From NCBI RefSeq assembly GCF_016785185.1, contig NZ_JAEKDY010000069.1: a stretch of DNA of 17,650 nt; one strand, given 5' to 3'. A program made the translations under genes and the position numbers. Positions 13,229 through 17,650 of the stretch are shown here, piece after piece. Every line of letters begins with the position of its first letter. Within the stretch, counting starts at the first letter, position 1. This stretch comes from Heyndrickxia sporothermodurans. Lineage in GTDB: Bacteria; Bacillota; Bacilli; Bacillales; Bacillaceae_C. Under the pieces are notes generated by a model, which made no database searches, was not told the DNA's origin, and worked only from the letters and a program-made list of their open reading frames with translations.

Positions 13229-13337
13229 GACTAAACTCCAAATCAGTGGTTCCGCAGATTGGACAAAATGTAGGTTCTTGCCCATCTTTCACTGCAAAAT
13301 CATGGTTTTGCCAACAGACATAAACGTCTAATACCAA
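13188..13337 (-). CDS. Zinc-finger microprotein, 49 aa
   Basis: TTG at 13337 is 6 nt after AAAAGGAGG. The product starts MVLDVYVCWQNHDF and carries TFCPICGTTDLEF. A lone Cys8, a His12 and the CPIC pair (25, 28) could make a CHCC zinc site, like a short rubredoxin-type knuckle. The C-terminal part is acidic (SHEVDLLEGNGQIV). It overlaps the next gene by 41 bp in another frame. The strong site and the conserved-looking zinc pattern support coding; the role is unknown. Confidence 0.6.
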   Translation of the reverse strand: MVLDVYVCWQNHDFAVKDGQEPTFCPICGTTDLEFSHEVDLLEGNGQIV

Positions 13338-13542
13338 CTTAATCCTCCTTTTCATATTTATTGATGGTTAATGTCCATCCTCACGACCAGGAACCGGCTT
13401 TCAACAAAGGGGGAATGGGTTGTCCAGTTCCTAGCCATGAGGACAGGCACTAAGTGCCCATCTTTCTTGCGTATACGTAAATGGAATGATATAATTTATT
13501 TATCTTTGGTTCGTTGATTCTTGCAGTAAGTTAAGTTGCCGC
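13338..13542. other. Non-coding gap with nested inverted repeats
   Basis: No convincing gene is visible in these 205 bp. The arms 13378-13394 (TCCTCA...AGGAAC) and 13427-13443 (GTTCCT...TGAGGA) pair as two 6-bp blocks around a 5x5 internal loop. A CAAC/GTTG pair lies inside the terminal loop. A separate 13-bp palindrome GGCACTAAGTGCC (13446-13458) and a CGTATACG palindrome (13470-13477) follow. The minus strand has only a 26-residue frame without a ribosome binding site. The region may hold a structured leader, a small RNA or operators. Confidence 0.5.
13467..13495 (+). promoter_or_regulatory. Candidate plus-strand promoter antisense to the early operon
   Basis: TTGCGT (13467-13472), a 17-bp spacer and TATAAT (13490-13495), with TG one base before the -10, form a good extended promoter. 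It points right, into genes that are read leftward. The CGTATACG palindrome overlaps its -35. No plus-strand gene follows, so an antisense RNA is the only product if it is active. Confidence 0.4.
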
Positions 13543-13695
13543 TTAGCTTGCTGCTTTTTCATTTTGTTTGAAAATGATCGATTTAATGATTAATTCTTGT
13601 TGAGCAAGGATTTGCTTGTTGTTTTTCATTTCTTCACAAAGTGCTTTAACCTCACTAGCTTTCATTAATTTGCTTGCCGATAACATTGATTTCAT
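13543..13695 (-). CDS. 50-residue helical phage protein
   Basis: ATG at 13695 shares its A with the previous stop (TAATG) and follows GGAGGAAAAATA. The product is all helical and basic: MKSMLSASKLMKASEVKALC, a Lys/Asn/Gln-rich middle, then IIKSIIFKQNEKAAS. No motif is recognised. The overlap and ribosome binding site support coding. Confidence 0.6.
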   Translation of the reverse strand: MKSMLSASKLMKASEVKALCEEMKNNKQILAQQELIIKSIIFKQNEKAAS

Positions 13696-13898
13696 TATTT
13701 TTCCTCCTCTATTAGTACAACTTTGAGTTCCTGTTTTATTAAATTTAGAACCTTTTCAGAGAATATCTTTACATCCGAAGAAGAATTGTCACTCTCAACC
13801 GCTGATCTTAAATATCCAATTGTGCAAAAGAGTGCCATTGCTGCAGTATGATCACATTTATTAACTCCGTATTTTCGATAATCCAGTTTTATTTCCAC
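13695..13898 (-). CDS. Hypothetical phage protein, 67 aa
   Basis: A GTG at 13898 just after GGTGAGGG opens the frame (MEIKLDYRKYGVNK); the spacing is short, so a downstream ATG (residue 21, MALFCTIGYLR) is possible. The C-terminal half is helical (DVKIFSEKVLNLIKQELK) and ends VVLIEEEK. It is linked to the next gene by TAATG. The function is unknown. Confidence 0.5.
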   Translation of the reverse strand: MEIKLDYRKYGVNKCDHTAAMALFCTIGYLRSAVESDNSSSDVKIFSEKVLNLIKQELKVVLIEEEK

Positions 13899-13980
13899 AA
13901 ACCCTCACCGCCCAATCGATTGTTACTCCTTTTGACTTTAGGGTTATGATTAAGTGTTCTAGACGCTCTTTTTTACTCAC
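13861..13980 (-). CDS. Possible 39-residue phage protein
   Basis: A GTG at 13980 overlaps the stop of the XRE regulator (GTGA) and lies behind GGGTGGATCCA. The product reads MSKKERLEHLIITLKSKGVT followed by IDWAVRVCGNKTGLSKIRS. The first half is a helix and the second is short and basic. It overlaps the 13695-13898 gene by 38 bp. Coupling to the preceding stop favours coding, but it is short. Confidence 0.45.
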   Translation of the reverse strand: MSKKERLEHLIITLKSKGVTIDWAVRVCGNKTGLSKIRS

Positions 13981-14504
13981 TGGATCCACCCATTTGATTT
14001 CCATACCGGAACTCTCTTATTAACTCGGTCTTTCAAGGAAATCTTATATTCTTTTGCTAGAGTAGCTTTTAAGTTACTGATCGCCGCTTCTGCATCGATG
14101 ATTTCATCTATTGCTTGAGCGATCCGCTCACGTTCATCTTTTGTTGTTTCGCCGGGAGGTTTAATAAAATTGACCCCTTTCAAAACTGCAACCGCCTCTT
14201 CTATCTCATTAAATGCAAACTGTTCAATCGCTAATCTGTGTTTATCAATCGCTTTTCCATTTAGCACTGGTGACGTAAATCCTCCACTAAACTCGTAAAT
14301 AAGCTCCATTGCATATGTAGGATCGTCGTATACTTGTAGTGATTGCTGCGCAATGTCTTTTTGCATCCTTCTTCTATCATTTTTCATATGGCTAACTAAT
14401 TGAGGTGAAACGTTCAAATCCATTGCTAATTGAACTCCCTCGATTTCTTCCTCTTGCAGGAGGGTTTGAATAGCTCCTCCCGCATAAGCTGAATCTTTAA
14501 TCAT
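13977..14504 (-). CDS. XRE-family phage regulator, 175 aa
   Basis: ATG at 14504 follows GGGGAGAGCAGATAA. Residues ~8-50 form a Cro/CI-type helix-turn-helix (AIQTLLQEEEIEGVQLAMDL, then NVSPQLVSHMKNDRRRM), where the second half is the recognition helix. The remaining ~120 residues are helical (YAMELIYEFSGGFTSPVLNG, RERIAQAIDEIIDAEAAISN) without a peptidase motif. Similar proteins sit between the Xis-like gene and the recombination genes in Bacillus phages. It probably regulates early transcription; the target is unknown. Confidence 0.75.
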   Translation of the reverse strand: MIKDSAYAGGAIQTLLQEEEIEGVQLAMDLNVSPQLVSHMKNDRRRMQKDIAQQSLQVYDDPTYAMELIYEFSGGFTSPVLNGKAIDKHRLAIEQFAFNEIEEAVAVLKGVNFIKPPGETTKDERERIAQAIDEIIDAEAAISNLKATLAKEYKISLKDRVNKRVPVWKSNGWIQ

Positions 14505-14570
14505 TTATCTGCTCTCCCCTTTGTATTGATTGGTATATTTTTCTATACATTGAAATCTAGTATTCTAAAA

Positions 14571-14873
14571 TCAGATAACCTTACCGAAGTAGTTTGAATT
14601 ACTTTCCAACCATCGTGTATTACGATCAATCCACTCCATTAATCGATGGGTTGGAATAAGGACTCCCGCTTCGCGAAAAACCGGGAAGTCTGGACGATTT
14701 AATAATTCAGATGCTTTTGTTTGGCTGATTCGTAAAAATTCCATAAGTTCTTTTCGGGTTAGCATAGGTGGTAACTGATTTTTGCGAACTACCTCACCCA
14801 CCGCTTTTTCGATTTCTTGTCTTAGGACTTCCCGGAATTTTTCATCAGCGAAATCAAGGTTTACTTGAATCAT
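14571..14873 (-). CDS. Excisionase-like DUF771-type DNA-binding protein, 100 aa
   Basis: ATG at 14873 lies behind AAGGGGTGCAAAT. A helical N-terminus (DEKFREVLRQEIEKAVGEVV) precedes a winged HTH_17-type unit at about 36-75: LPPMLTRKELMEFLRISQTK, then ELLNRPDFPVFREAG and a C-terminal LMEWIDRNTRWL. The TRKELMEFLxIS ... RPDFPVFRE ... EWIDxxT pattern matches DUF771/Xis-type phage proteins that bend DNA for excision or repress early genes. Its place just after the switch region fits either role. Confidence 0.75.
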   Translation of the reverse strand: MIQVNLDFADEKFREVLRQEIEKAVGEVVRKNQLPPMLTRKELMEFLRISQTKASELLNRPDFPVFREAGVLIPTHRLMEWIDRNTRWLESNSNYFGKVI

Positions 14874-14886
14874 ATTTGCACCCCTT

Positions 14887-15039
14887 TCATGGTGTGGTGT
14901 TTTCTAAATCCTTAATGACATCTAATAGATCATTGAGAAGTTCTTGATTATCCGAGTAATCATCATTTTGTATGTTGACTGCAACAAGGTAGAGTTTGTG
15001 TTTTAGTTCGGCCCAGATGAATTTTTCAGCTAGATTCAT
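14887..15039 (-). CDS. 50-residue phage protein
   Basis: ATG at 15039 follows AAAGGAGG with a 9-nt spacer. The product is acidic and helical: MNLAEKFIWAELKHKLYLVA, then DDYSDNQELLNDLLDVIKDL. The MNLAEK- start resembles that of the frameshifted gene at 502 (MNLAEQLKAKK). It lies between Rha (stop at 15058) and the Xis-like gene. No function is recognised. Confidence 0.65.
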   Translation of the reverse strand: MNLAEKFIWAELKHKLYLVAVNIQNDDYSDNQELLNDLLDVIKDLENTTP

Positions 15040-15057
15040 GGTGTTGGACCTCCTTTA

Positions 15058-15756
15058 TTAAGAAACGCGTCTCGGAATCCAGTTCTCTACATATCGGATT
15101 GCTGATTGTAACTCTTTTCGCTTAACATCTTTATAGGAAGCGACTCCGAATCGATCTTTGATTTCGCGATAAATTTCTTTGAAAAGTTTTGGTCTTTCTT
15201 TGGGATCATCACAGAGTTCATAGACTTTGGCGGCGATGCCTTTTTGTAATCGGCGCTGTTCACCGTGATCTAGGGTGATTTGCTCTTCGACCTTGTTATC
15301 GATATGAGTGATCATCTTACGAATTTCATGCTGTTCTTCCTTGATTGCTTGAGTATCTTCAACAAGATCAGCAGTTGTTCGAAGAACAGTTACTAACGCC
15401 TGGTCTTTTGATAATGGTGTTACTTTGTTTTGAATGTACTCACGCATCTTTTTAAATTCTTGGATGAAGCGAACTTTCATTTTCATTGCTTCAGGAGTTG
15501 TATAAGACATTGCAATTAGAGTGAAAGCATCTTCTGTCAAATCATACTTTGTGTACCATTGTTTATTTTGATGATGTTGATATTGGGTTTGACCAAAGTT
15601 GGATACACCCCATTCATGCTCACCAGCTTGTTTTAACTTTTCAAGTTGGCTTTCAATATCACGTAAAACATGATTGTGATTTTTATTGAAAACGTCAGCG
15701 ACAGTTAAGCTATCCGTTACCGGTTTGTTATTTTGAATGAAAACTAATTGGGTCAT
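15058..15756 (-). CDS. Rha-family regulator with ORF6C domain, 232 aa
   Basis: The N-terminal Rha domain (about 1-105) shows VADVFNKNHNHVLRDIESQL, the NFG motif (SNFGQ) and KYDLTEDAFTLIAMSYTTPE followed by A-MKMKVRFIQEF. A coiled linker leads to a C-terminal ORF6C-type domain (about 140-232: LDHGEQRRLQKGIAAKVYEL, RPKLFKEIYREIKDRFGVAS). Rha-like proteins act as phage regulators, some as antirepressors. ATG at 15756 follows AAGGAGG. It is the first leftward gene after the plus-strand gene at 15827, with only 70 bp between, and is a candidate for triggering induction because the repressor here lacks a cleavage domain (inference). Confidence 0.92.
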   Translation of the reverse strand: MTQLVFIQNNKPVTDSLTVADVFNKNHNHVLRDIESQLEKLKQAGEHEWGVSNFGQTQYQHHQNKQWYTKYDLTEDAFTLIAMSYTTPEAMKMKVRFIQEFKKMREYIQNKVTPLSKDQALVTVLRTTADLVEDTQAIKEEQHEIRKMITHIDNKVEEQITLDHGEQRRLQKGIAAKVYELCDDPKERPKLFKEIYREIKDRFGVASYKDVKRKELQSAIRYVENWIPRRVS

Positions 15757-15826
15757 TTAAAAACCTCCTTGTAGGATTTTCCTCACTTCCTGTCGAAATA
15801 GGTCTATGGAAGGAGGTGTATTATGA

Positions 15827-16090
15827 ATGGCAGTCTTGTTAATTACTTATGACTTAAATAAACCTGGTCAAAATTATGAAAAATTATATGAAACAATTAA
15901 AAGTTTTGGCCCATGGGCTCACTACCTTGAATCAACTTGGTTTGTAGAAACGAATTTTACTAAAACTCAAGTAAGAGAAAAGTTAAAAACAGTATTAGAT
16001 AAAAACGATCACTTCTTCATCTGCACTGTTAAGGACTATGATGGCTGGGCCGATAAAAAATTGTGGGAATGGCTTAAAAAACGTGTCTAA
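15827..16090 (+). CDS. SinR-like / Cas2-fold small protein, 87 aa
   Basis: MAVLLITYDLNKPGQNYEKL, then SFGPWAHYLESTWFVETN, TKTQVREKLKTVLDKND and a WADKKLWEWLKK end are characteristic of a small ferredoxin-like family related in fold to Cas2/VapD nucleases and often labelled SinR family. No CRISPR array or other cas gene is present. The ATG at 15827 is 10 nt after AGGAGG; a nearer ATG at 15823 opens a 9-codon frame (MNGSLVNYL). The gene runs opposite to its neighbours and converges on the next gene with overlapping stops. An accessory lysogenic role, possibly nuclease or toxin-like, is inference. Confidence 0.75.
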   Translation: MAVLLITYDLNKPGQNYEKLYETIKSFGPWAHYLESTWFVETNFTKTQVREKLKTVLDKNDHFFICTVKDYDGWADKKLWEWLKKRV

Positions 16091-16317
16091 TTATTTGGAC
16101 TTTCTGATATACCAGATGGTTCTATATTTGAACTATCCCCTTTTGGATGTAATACATTAGAAATCGTTATTGAGTTAATCGTTTTTTCGAGTTCAGAGTG
16201 AAGAAGATTAACAGCTTTGGCGAGCTCTTCTTCGCTCCACCCCTCACGGCTAGCTAACTTAATAATTGAATTTGCGATTTCTAATGATTTTTGAATTTCA
16301 AATTTTTGCTCGTTCAT
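16087..16317 (-). CDS. Small helical phage protein, 76 aa
   Basis: ATG at 16317 overlaps the Cro-like stop (TAATG) with AAGGAGG 7 nt upstream; two codons further upstream a second ATG lacks a site. Helices KFEIQKSLEIANSIIKLASR and SEEELAKAVNLLHSELEKTI form a probable bundle, followed by a disordered Pro/Ser/Asn tail. Its stop overlaps that of the plus-strand gene (16087-16090). It is cotranscribed with the Cro-like gene. The role is unknown. Confidence 0.75.
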   Translation of the reverse strand: MNEQKFEIQKSLEIANSIIKLASREGWSEEELAKAVNLLHSELEKTINSITISNVLHPKGDSSNIEPSGISESPNN

Positions 16318-16550
16318 TAGCAAACCTCCTTAGTTTTACTCATATTGTGTAACAATTGTTCAAAAAAAAGTTCGTTTACATCAACACCGAGTATTTCAGA
16401 TATTTGTTTGGCTTTTTCGAGACTCGGCTTTGTTCTTCCCATTTCAATATTGGCATATCCACTTGGATATTTATAACCTAGTTTTTTTGCCATGAAAGTT
16501 TGAGATTTACCTTGTGCTAATCGAACTTCTCTAAGCTTTTGAAGAGTCAC
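16317..16550 (-). CDS. Cro-like XRE repressor, 77 aa
   Basis: I choose GTG 16550 (VTLQKLREVR), 6 nt after AGAGGTGA; an ATG at 16571 has no site and lies in the operator region. The helix-turn-helix spans about 4-60: LREVRLAQGKSQTFMAKKLG, then PSGYANIEMGRTKPSLEKAK and QISEILGVDVNELF. At 77 residues it is a bare DNA-binding domain, as usual for Cro. It is the first gene of the leftward early operon and faces the repressor across about 160 bp of operators. A further GTGTAA site (16347-16352) lies inside its 3' part. Confidence 0.88.
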   Translation of the reverse strand: MTLQKLREVRLAQGKSQTFMAKKLGYKYPSGYANIEMGRTKPSLEKAKQISEILGVDVNELFFEQLLHNMSKTKEVC

Positions 16551-16574
16551 TTTATCACCTCTCTTACTCATAAT

Positions 16575-16666
16575 GTGTAACTCTTGTCATTATAATAACT
16601 TACTCGATTAGTGTAAGTCAACCATTTTTTATTCTTTTTGTGTAATTTTTTATTTTTTGTGTGTAA
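16575..16666. promoter_or_regulatory. Operator array of the genetic switch (GTGTAA sites)
   Basis: GTGTAA occurs at 16575-16580, 16611-16616, 16640-16645 and 16661-16666, plus once inside the Cro-like gene at 16347-16352. The second is half of a palindrome, ACTTAC-N9-GTAAGT (16598-16618), which extends inward by one more matching pair after a mismatch. This spans the space between the -10 and -35 of the Cro promoter. The sites at 16640 and 16661 precede the repressor promoter. Confidence 0.65.
16592..16621 (-). promoter_or_regulatory. Promoter of the Cro-like gene and leftward early operon
   Basis: On the minus strand TTGACT (16621-16616) and TATTAT (16597-16592) are 18 bp apart; a consensus TATAAT also overlaps the -10 region, at 21 bp. 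The palindromic operator fills the spacer exactly, so repressor binding would block RNA polymerase. Confidence 0.6.
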
Positions 16667-16669
16667 GCA

Positions 16670-16678
16670 TGTTAAAAT
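16670..16678 (+). promoter_or_regulatory. Extended -10 promoter of the repressor gene
   Basis: TG-T-TAAAAT at 16670-16678 is a near-consensus extended -10 box, 35 nt before the start codon. The upstream sequence is a T-rich track with no good -35. GTGTAA at 16661 lies immediately before it, so a bound repressor could control its own gene. Confidence 0.45.
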
Positions 16679-16712
16679 TTATCTAATAAGTCCGAAATTA
16701 AAGGTGTATATT

Positions 16713-17066
16713 ATGGAAAACTTAACTCCAAAAATATTAGAACGGTTACGAGAAAATAAAGGTTGGTCTAAAACTACTGTTGCAAAGAAATTAGGCATTA
16801 AAACCGTTTCTACATATGCGAATTGGGAATATGGCATTAGAACCCCTGATAAAGATATGTTGGCAAAAATTGCGGAAATATACGGTGTGTCAACAGACTA
16901 CTTAATTACAGGTGAGGATTCTAATAAAGAAGATGAAGAATTCAAGGCATTTATTAATGACCCCGAACTGCGTCGTTGGTATAAAAAACTTCCCGAAAAC
17001 GATGAAGAAGATCTTCGCAAGTTGAGAAAAATGTGGGAGATTATTAAAAATGAAGAAAATAAATAA
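16713..17066 (+). CDS. Short CI-like XRE repressor, 117 aa
   Basis: This is the likely lysogeny repressor. ATG 16713 (MENLTPKILERLRENKG) has AAAGGTG 7 nt upstream; a frame running back to 16638 crosses the promoter and is rejected. The helix-turn-helix is at about 6-62: LRENKGWSKTTVAKKLGIKT, then YANWEYGIRTPDKDMLAKIA and EIYGVSTDYLITGE. The C-terminal ~50 residues are acidic and helical (ELRRWYKKLPENDEEDLRKL) and hold no Ser-Lys peptidase domain, so RecA-driven self-cleavage is not expected. Such short repressors in Bacillus are often inactivated by an ImmA peptidase encoded next to them, but none follows here. Confidence 0.88.
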   Translation: MENLTPKILERLRENKGWSKTTVAKKLGIKTVSTYANWEYGIRTPDKDMLAKIAEIYGVSTDYLITGEDSNKEDEEFKAFINDPELRRWYKKLPENDEEDLRKLRKMWEIIKNEENK

Positions 17067-17080
17067 AAGATAAACTAGAA
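17066..17080. repeat. Left arm of a 15-bp perfect inverted repeat
   Basis: AAAGATAAACTAGAA begins on the last base of the repressor stop codon. Its exact reverse complement is at 17503-17517. The pair brackets the intron core and the following open frame. Confidence 0.6.
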
Positions 17081-17346
17081 TAAGTGCCCCACTATAAAGT
17101 AATTTATAGATGAGAATCGGATGAATTCAAGGAAAACCTAAGTTTTTTTAAATATGGCAACCTTGAGCCAAGCTAGGGGAAAGTTGAGAGTCTGTACCCT
17201 AGAAGGTGCAACGCATAGGCAGTGAGGAACAACTACCAATAATCTGCCCACGAGCGTCCGACACCCATTTCGGGTGATGATATATGCTGAACTTTTTGGA
17301 AACAAAAAGAAGTCCGGGATAAAAAGCCCGGACGATAACAAAATTG
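17081..17346 (+). ncRNA. Group I self-splicing intron, core complete, 5' exon not found
   Basis: The helices of a group I ribozyme can be drawn in order. P2: TATAAA-GTAA-TTTATA (17093-17108). P3: CGGATG (17118-17123) with CGTCCG (17255-17260). P4: TTCAAGG (17126-17132) with CCTTGAG (17161-17167). P5: CCTA (17137-17140) with TA-T-GG (17153-17157). P6: CTAGGG (17173-17178) with CCCTAG (17197-17202). P7: GCATA (17213-17217) with TATGC (17283-17287). P7.1-like: GGCAG/CTGCC (17218-17222, 17244-17248). P8: CACCC/GGGTG (17262-17276). P9: CTTTTT/AAAAAG (17292-17309). P9.1: GTCCGGG/CCCGGAC (17312-17333). The wording GGTGCAACG, TGATGATAT and GCTGAAC follows the phage Twort-type intron, with P7 bases changed on both sides. 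No open frame for an endonuclease lies inside. P1 cannot be formed with the upstream bases. Ends are approximate; G17334 or G17346 could be the terminal G. Confidence 0.87.
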
Positions 17347-17508
17347 AAAGCATTTAATCAAACTAACACAAAACCTAAGTCATTTACAGCATTAGGAACA
17401 GCCTTTGCATCCGCAAAATCAACTAATCGATTATTTGGAGGTGCTGCTTCTAGCAAAATGACTATGTTTGAACCGCAAGAAACAATCTTTGGTAAAAATA
17501 ATTTCTAG
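17347..17508 (+). pseudogene. Startless open frame, probable 3' exon of a split gene
   Basis: The frame is open from about 17323 to TAG 17506-17508. After the intron end it reads KAFNQTNTKPKSFTALGTAF, then a Ser/Ala/Gly-rich stretch (SAKSTNRLFGGAASSK) and EPQETIFGKNNF. There is no ATG in a starting position; a TTG at 17344 lacks any ribosome binding site. The composition looks like a true protein C-terminus with a flexible tail. I do not recognise the family. The matching N-terminal part is not in the window. It may be a C-terminal fragment of a host or phage gene split by the intron and then separated by rearrangement. Confidence 0.5.
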
Positions 17509-17517
17509 TTTATCTTT
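17503..17517. repeat. Right arm of the 15-bp perfect inverted repeat
   Basis: TTCTAGTTTATCTTT is the exact reverse complement of 17066-17080 and contains the stop codon of the preceding frame. The arms are 422 bp apart. No clear target duplication flanks them (left AAATAA, right ATTAT). Confidence 0.6.
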
Positions 17518-17546
17518 ATTATATGAATGAATTTCATAATTCTTAG

Positions 17547-17563
17547 CCCTTGTGTATCAAGGG
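17547..17563. repeat. 17-bp inverted repeat CCCTTG-N5-CAAGGG
   Basis: CCCTTG (17547-17552) and CAAGGG (17558-17563) flank TGTAT. GTTTAAGAG follows, not a pure T run, so it is a poor terminator for the plus strand. It could be a weak terminator for the frame ending at 17508 or a recombinase core site. Confidence 0.4.
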
Positions 17564-17602
17564 GTTTAAGAGATAAAAAAAGAAGTACCTCCCCAAATCT
17601 TG

Positions 17603-17608
17603 TATAAT
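17603..17608 (+). promoter_or_regulatory. Promoter-like -10 near the window end
   Basis: CTTGTATAATGG gives a consensus TATAAT at 17603-17608, with the T but not the G of an extended motif in the expected place. It follows AGAAGTACCTCCCC, which resembles the leader of some Bacillus insertion sequences. The downstream gene lies outside the window, so its product is unknown. Confidence 0.35.
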
Positions 17609-17650
17609 GGTAGTTGACCAGTAAGCCCCCATTCAAACAACGCATATAAA

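Noticed and set aside
13406..13484. 26-residue minus-strand frame MARNWTTHSPFVE... in the structured gap
   Set aside because: No ribosome binding site, and it overlaps the inverted repeat arms; structure explains the sequence better.
16638..16712. N-terminal extension of the repressor to 16638
   Set aside because: It runs through the extended -10 promoter and a GTGTAA site; the ATG at 16713 has the ribosome binding site.
17083..17093. AGTG-CCC-CACT hairpin as P1 of the intron
   Set aside because: A 3-nt loop and no U-G pair at a splice site; it cannot hold a 5' exon.
17081..17346. HEARO/omega RNA of an IscB element or an IStron as the explanation of the structured RNA
   Set aside because: The helix order and the conserved P4, P7 and P9 wording fit a group I intron directly, and no IscB or TnpB frame follows within the window.
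17138..17353. 71-residue minus-strand open frame
   Set aside because: It lies across the paired helices of the group I intron core and has no ribosome binding site.

Overview
The window reads as the early and lysogeny part of a temperate siphovirus-like prophage in a Bacillus-type (Firmicutes) host. The DNA is AT-rich. Start sites carry strong AGGAGG-type ribosome binding sites, TTG and GTG starts are common, and many genes join by ATGA, TAATG or GTGA overlaps. The gene set is typical of Gram-positive temperate phages: Rha/ORF6C, RecT, a DnaD-like initiator with a DnaC/DnaI-like loader, RusA, an all-alpha dUTPase and a free-standing HNH endonuclease.

Layout from right to left, the main direction of transcription. 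A genetic switch lies at 16550-16713: a Cro-like gene on the minus strand faces a short CI-like repressor on the plus strand. Five GTGTAA sites lie in and near the gap, and a 21-bp palindrome sits exactly between the -35 and -10 of the proposed Cro promoter. A separate plus-strand gene (15827-16090) encodes a SinR/Cas2-like small protein. Leftward come Rha/ORF6C, an excisionase-like DUF771-type protein, an XRE regulator and several tiny proteins (13016-15756). A recombination block follows (9086-12937: SbcC/Rad50-like ATPase, small protein, RecT, MBL-fold hydrolase). Next is a replication block (7306-8878: DnaD-like initiator containing six 12-bp iterons beside an AT-rich stretch, then the helicase loader). 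After that come small zinc proteins, dUTPase, an HNH homing endonuclease, RusA, a coiled-coil protein and a regulator with several DNA-binding modules (2917-7313). The left end (190-2190) holds small phage hypothetical genes, one of them frameshifted in an A run. One plus-strand gene with its own promoter (2322-2648) interrupts the leftward series.

Many small genes were found by hand reading: 516-662, 1401-1472, 3701-3880, 5125-5271, 6976-7131, 8844-9002, 13188-13337, 13543-13695, 13861-13980 and 14887-15039. Most have good ribosome binding sites or overlap their neighbours. At least five encode Cys-rich, probably zinc-binding proteins.

The most unusual part is the right end. Directly after the repressor, where ImmA-type peptidase and integrase genes would be expected, lies the complete catalytic core of a group I self-splicing intron (about 17093-17333; P2, P3, P4, P5, P6, P7, P8, P9 and P9.1 can all be drawn). 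It is followed by a startless open frame (to 17508) that looks like a 3' exon. No sequence upstream can form P1 or serve as a 5' exon. A perfect 15-bp inverted repeat (17066-17080 and 17503-17517) brackets the block. The simplest reading is that a prophage edge or rearrangement junction separates this intron from its 5' exon. All functional statements rest on reading the sequence and on family knowledge; no database search was run.
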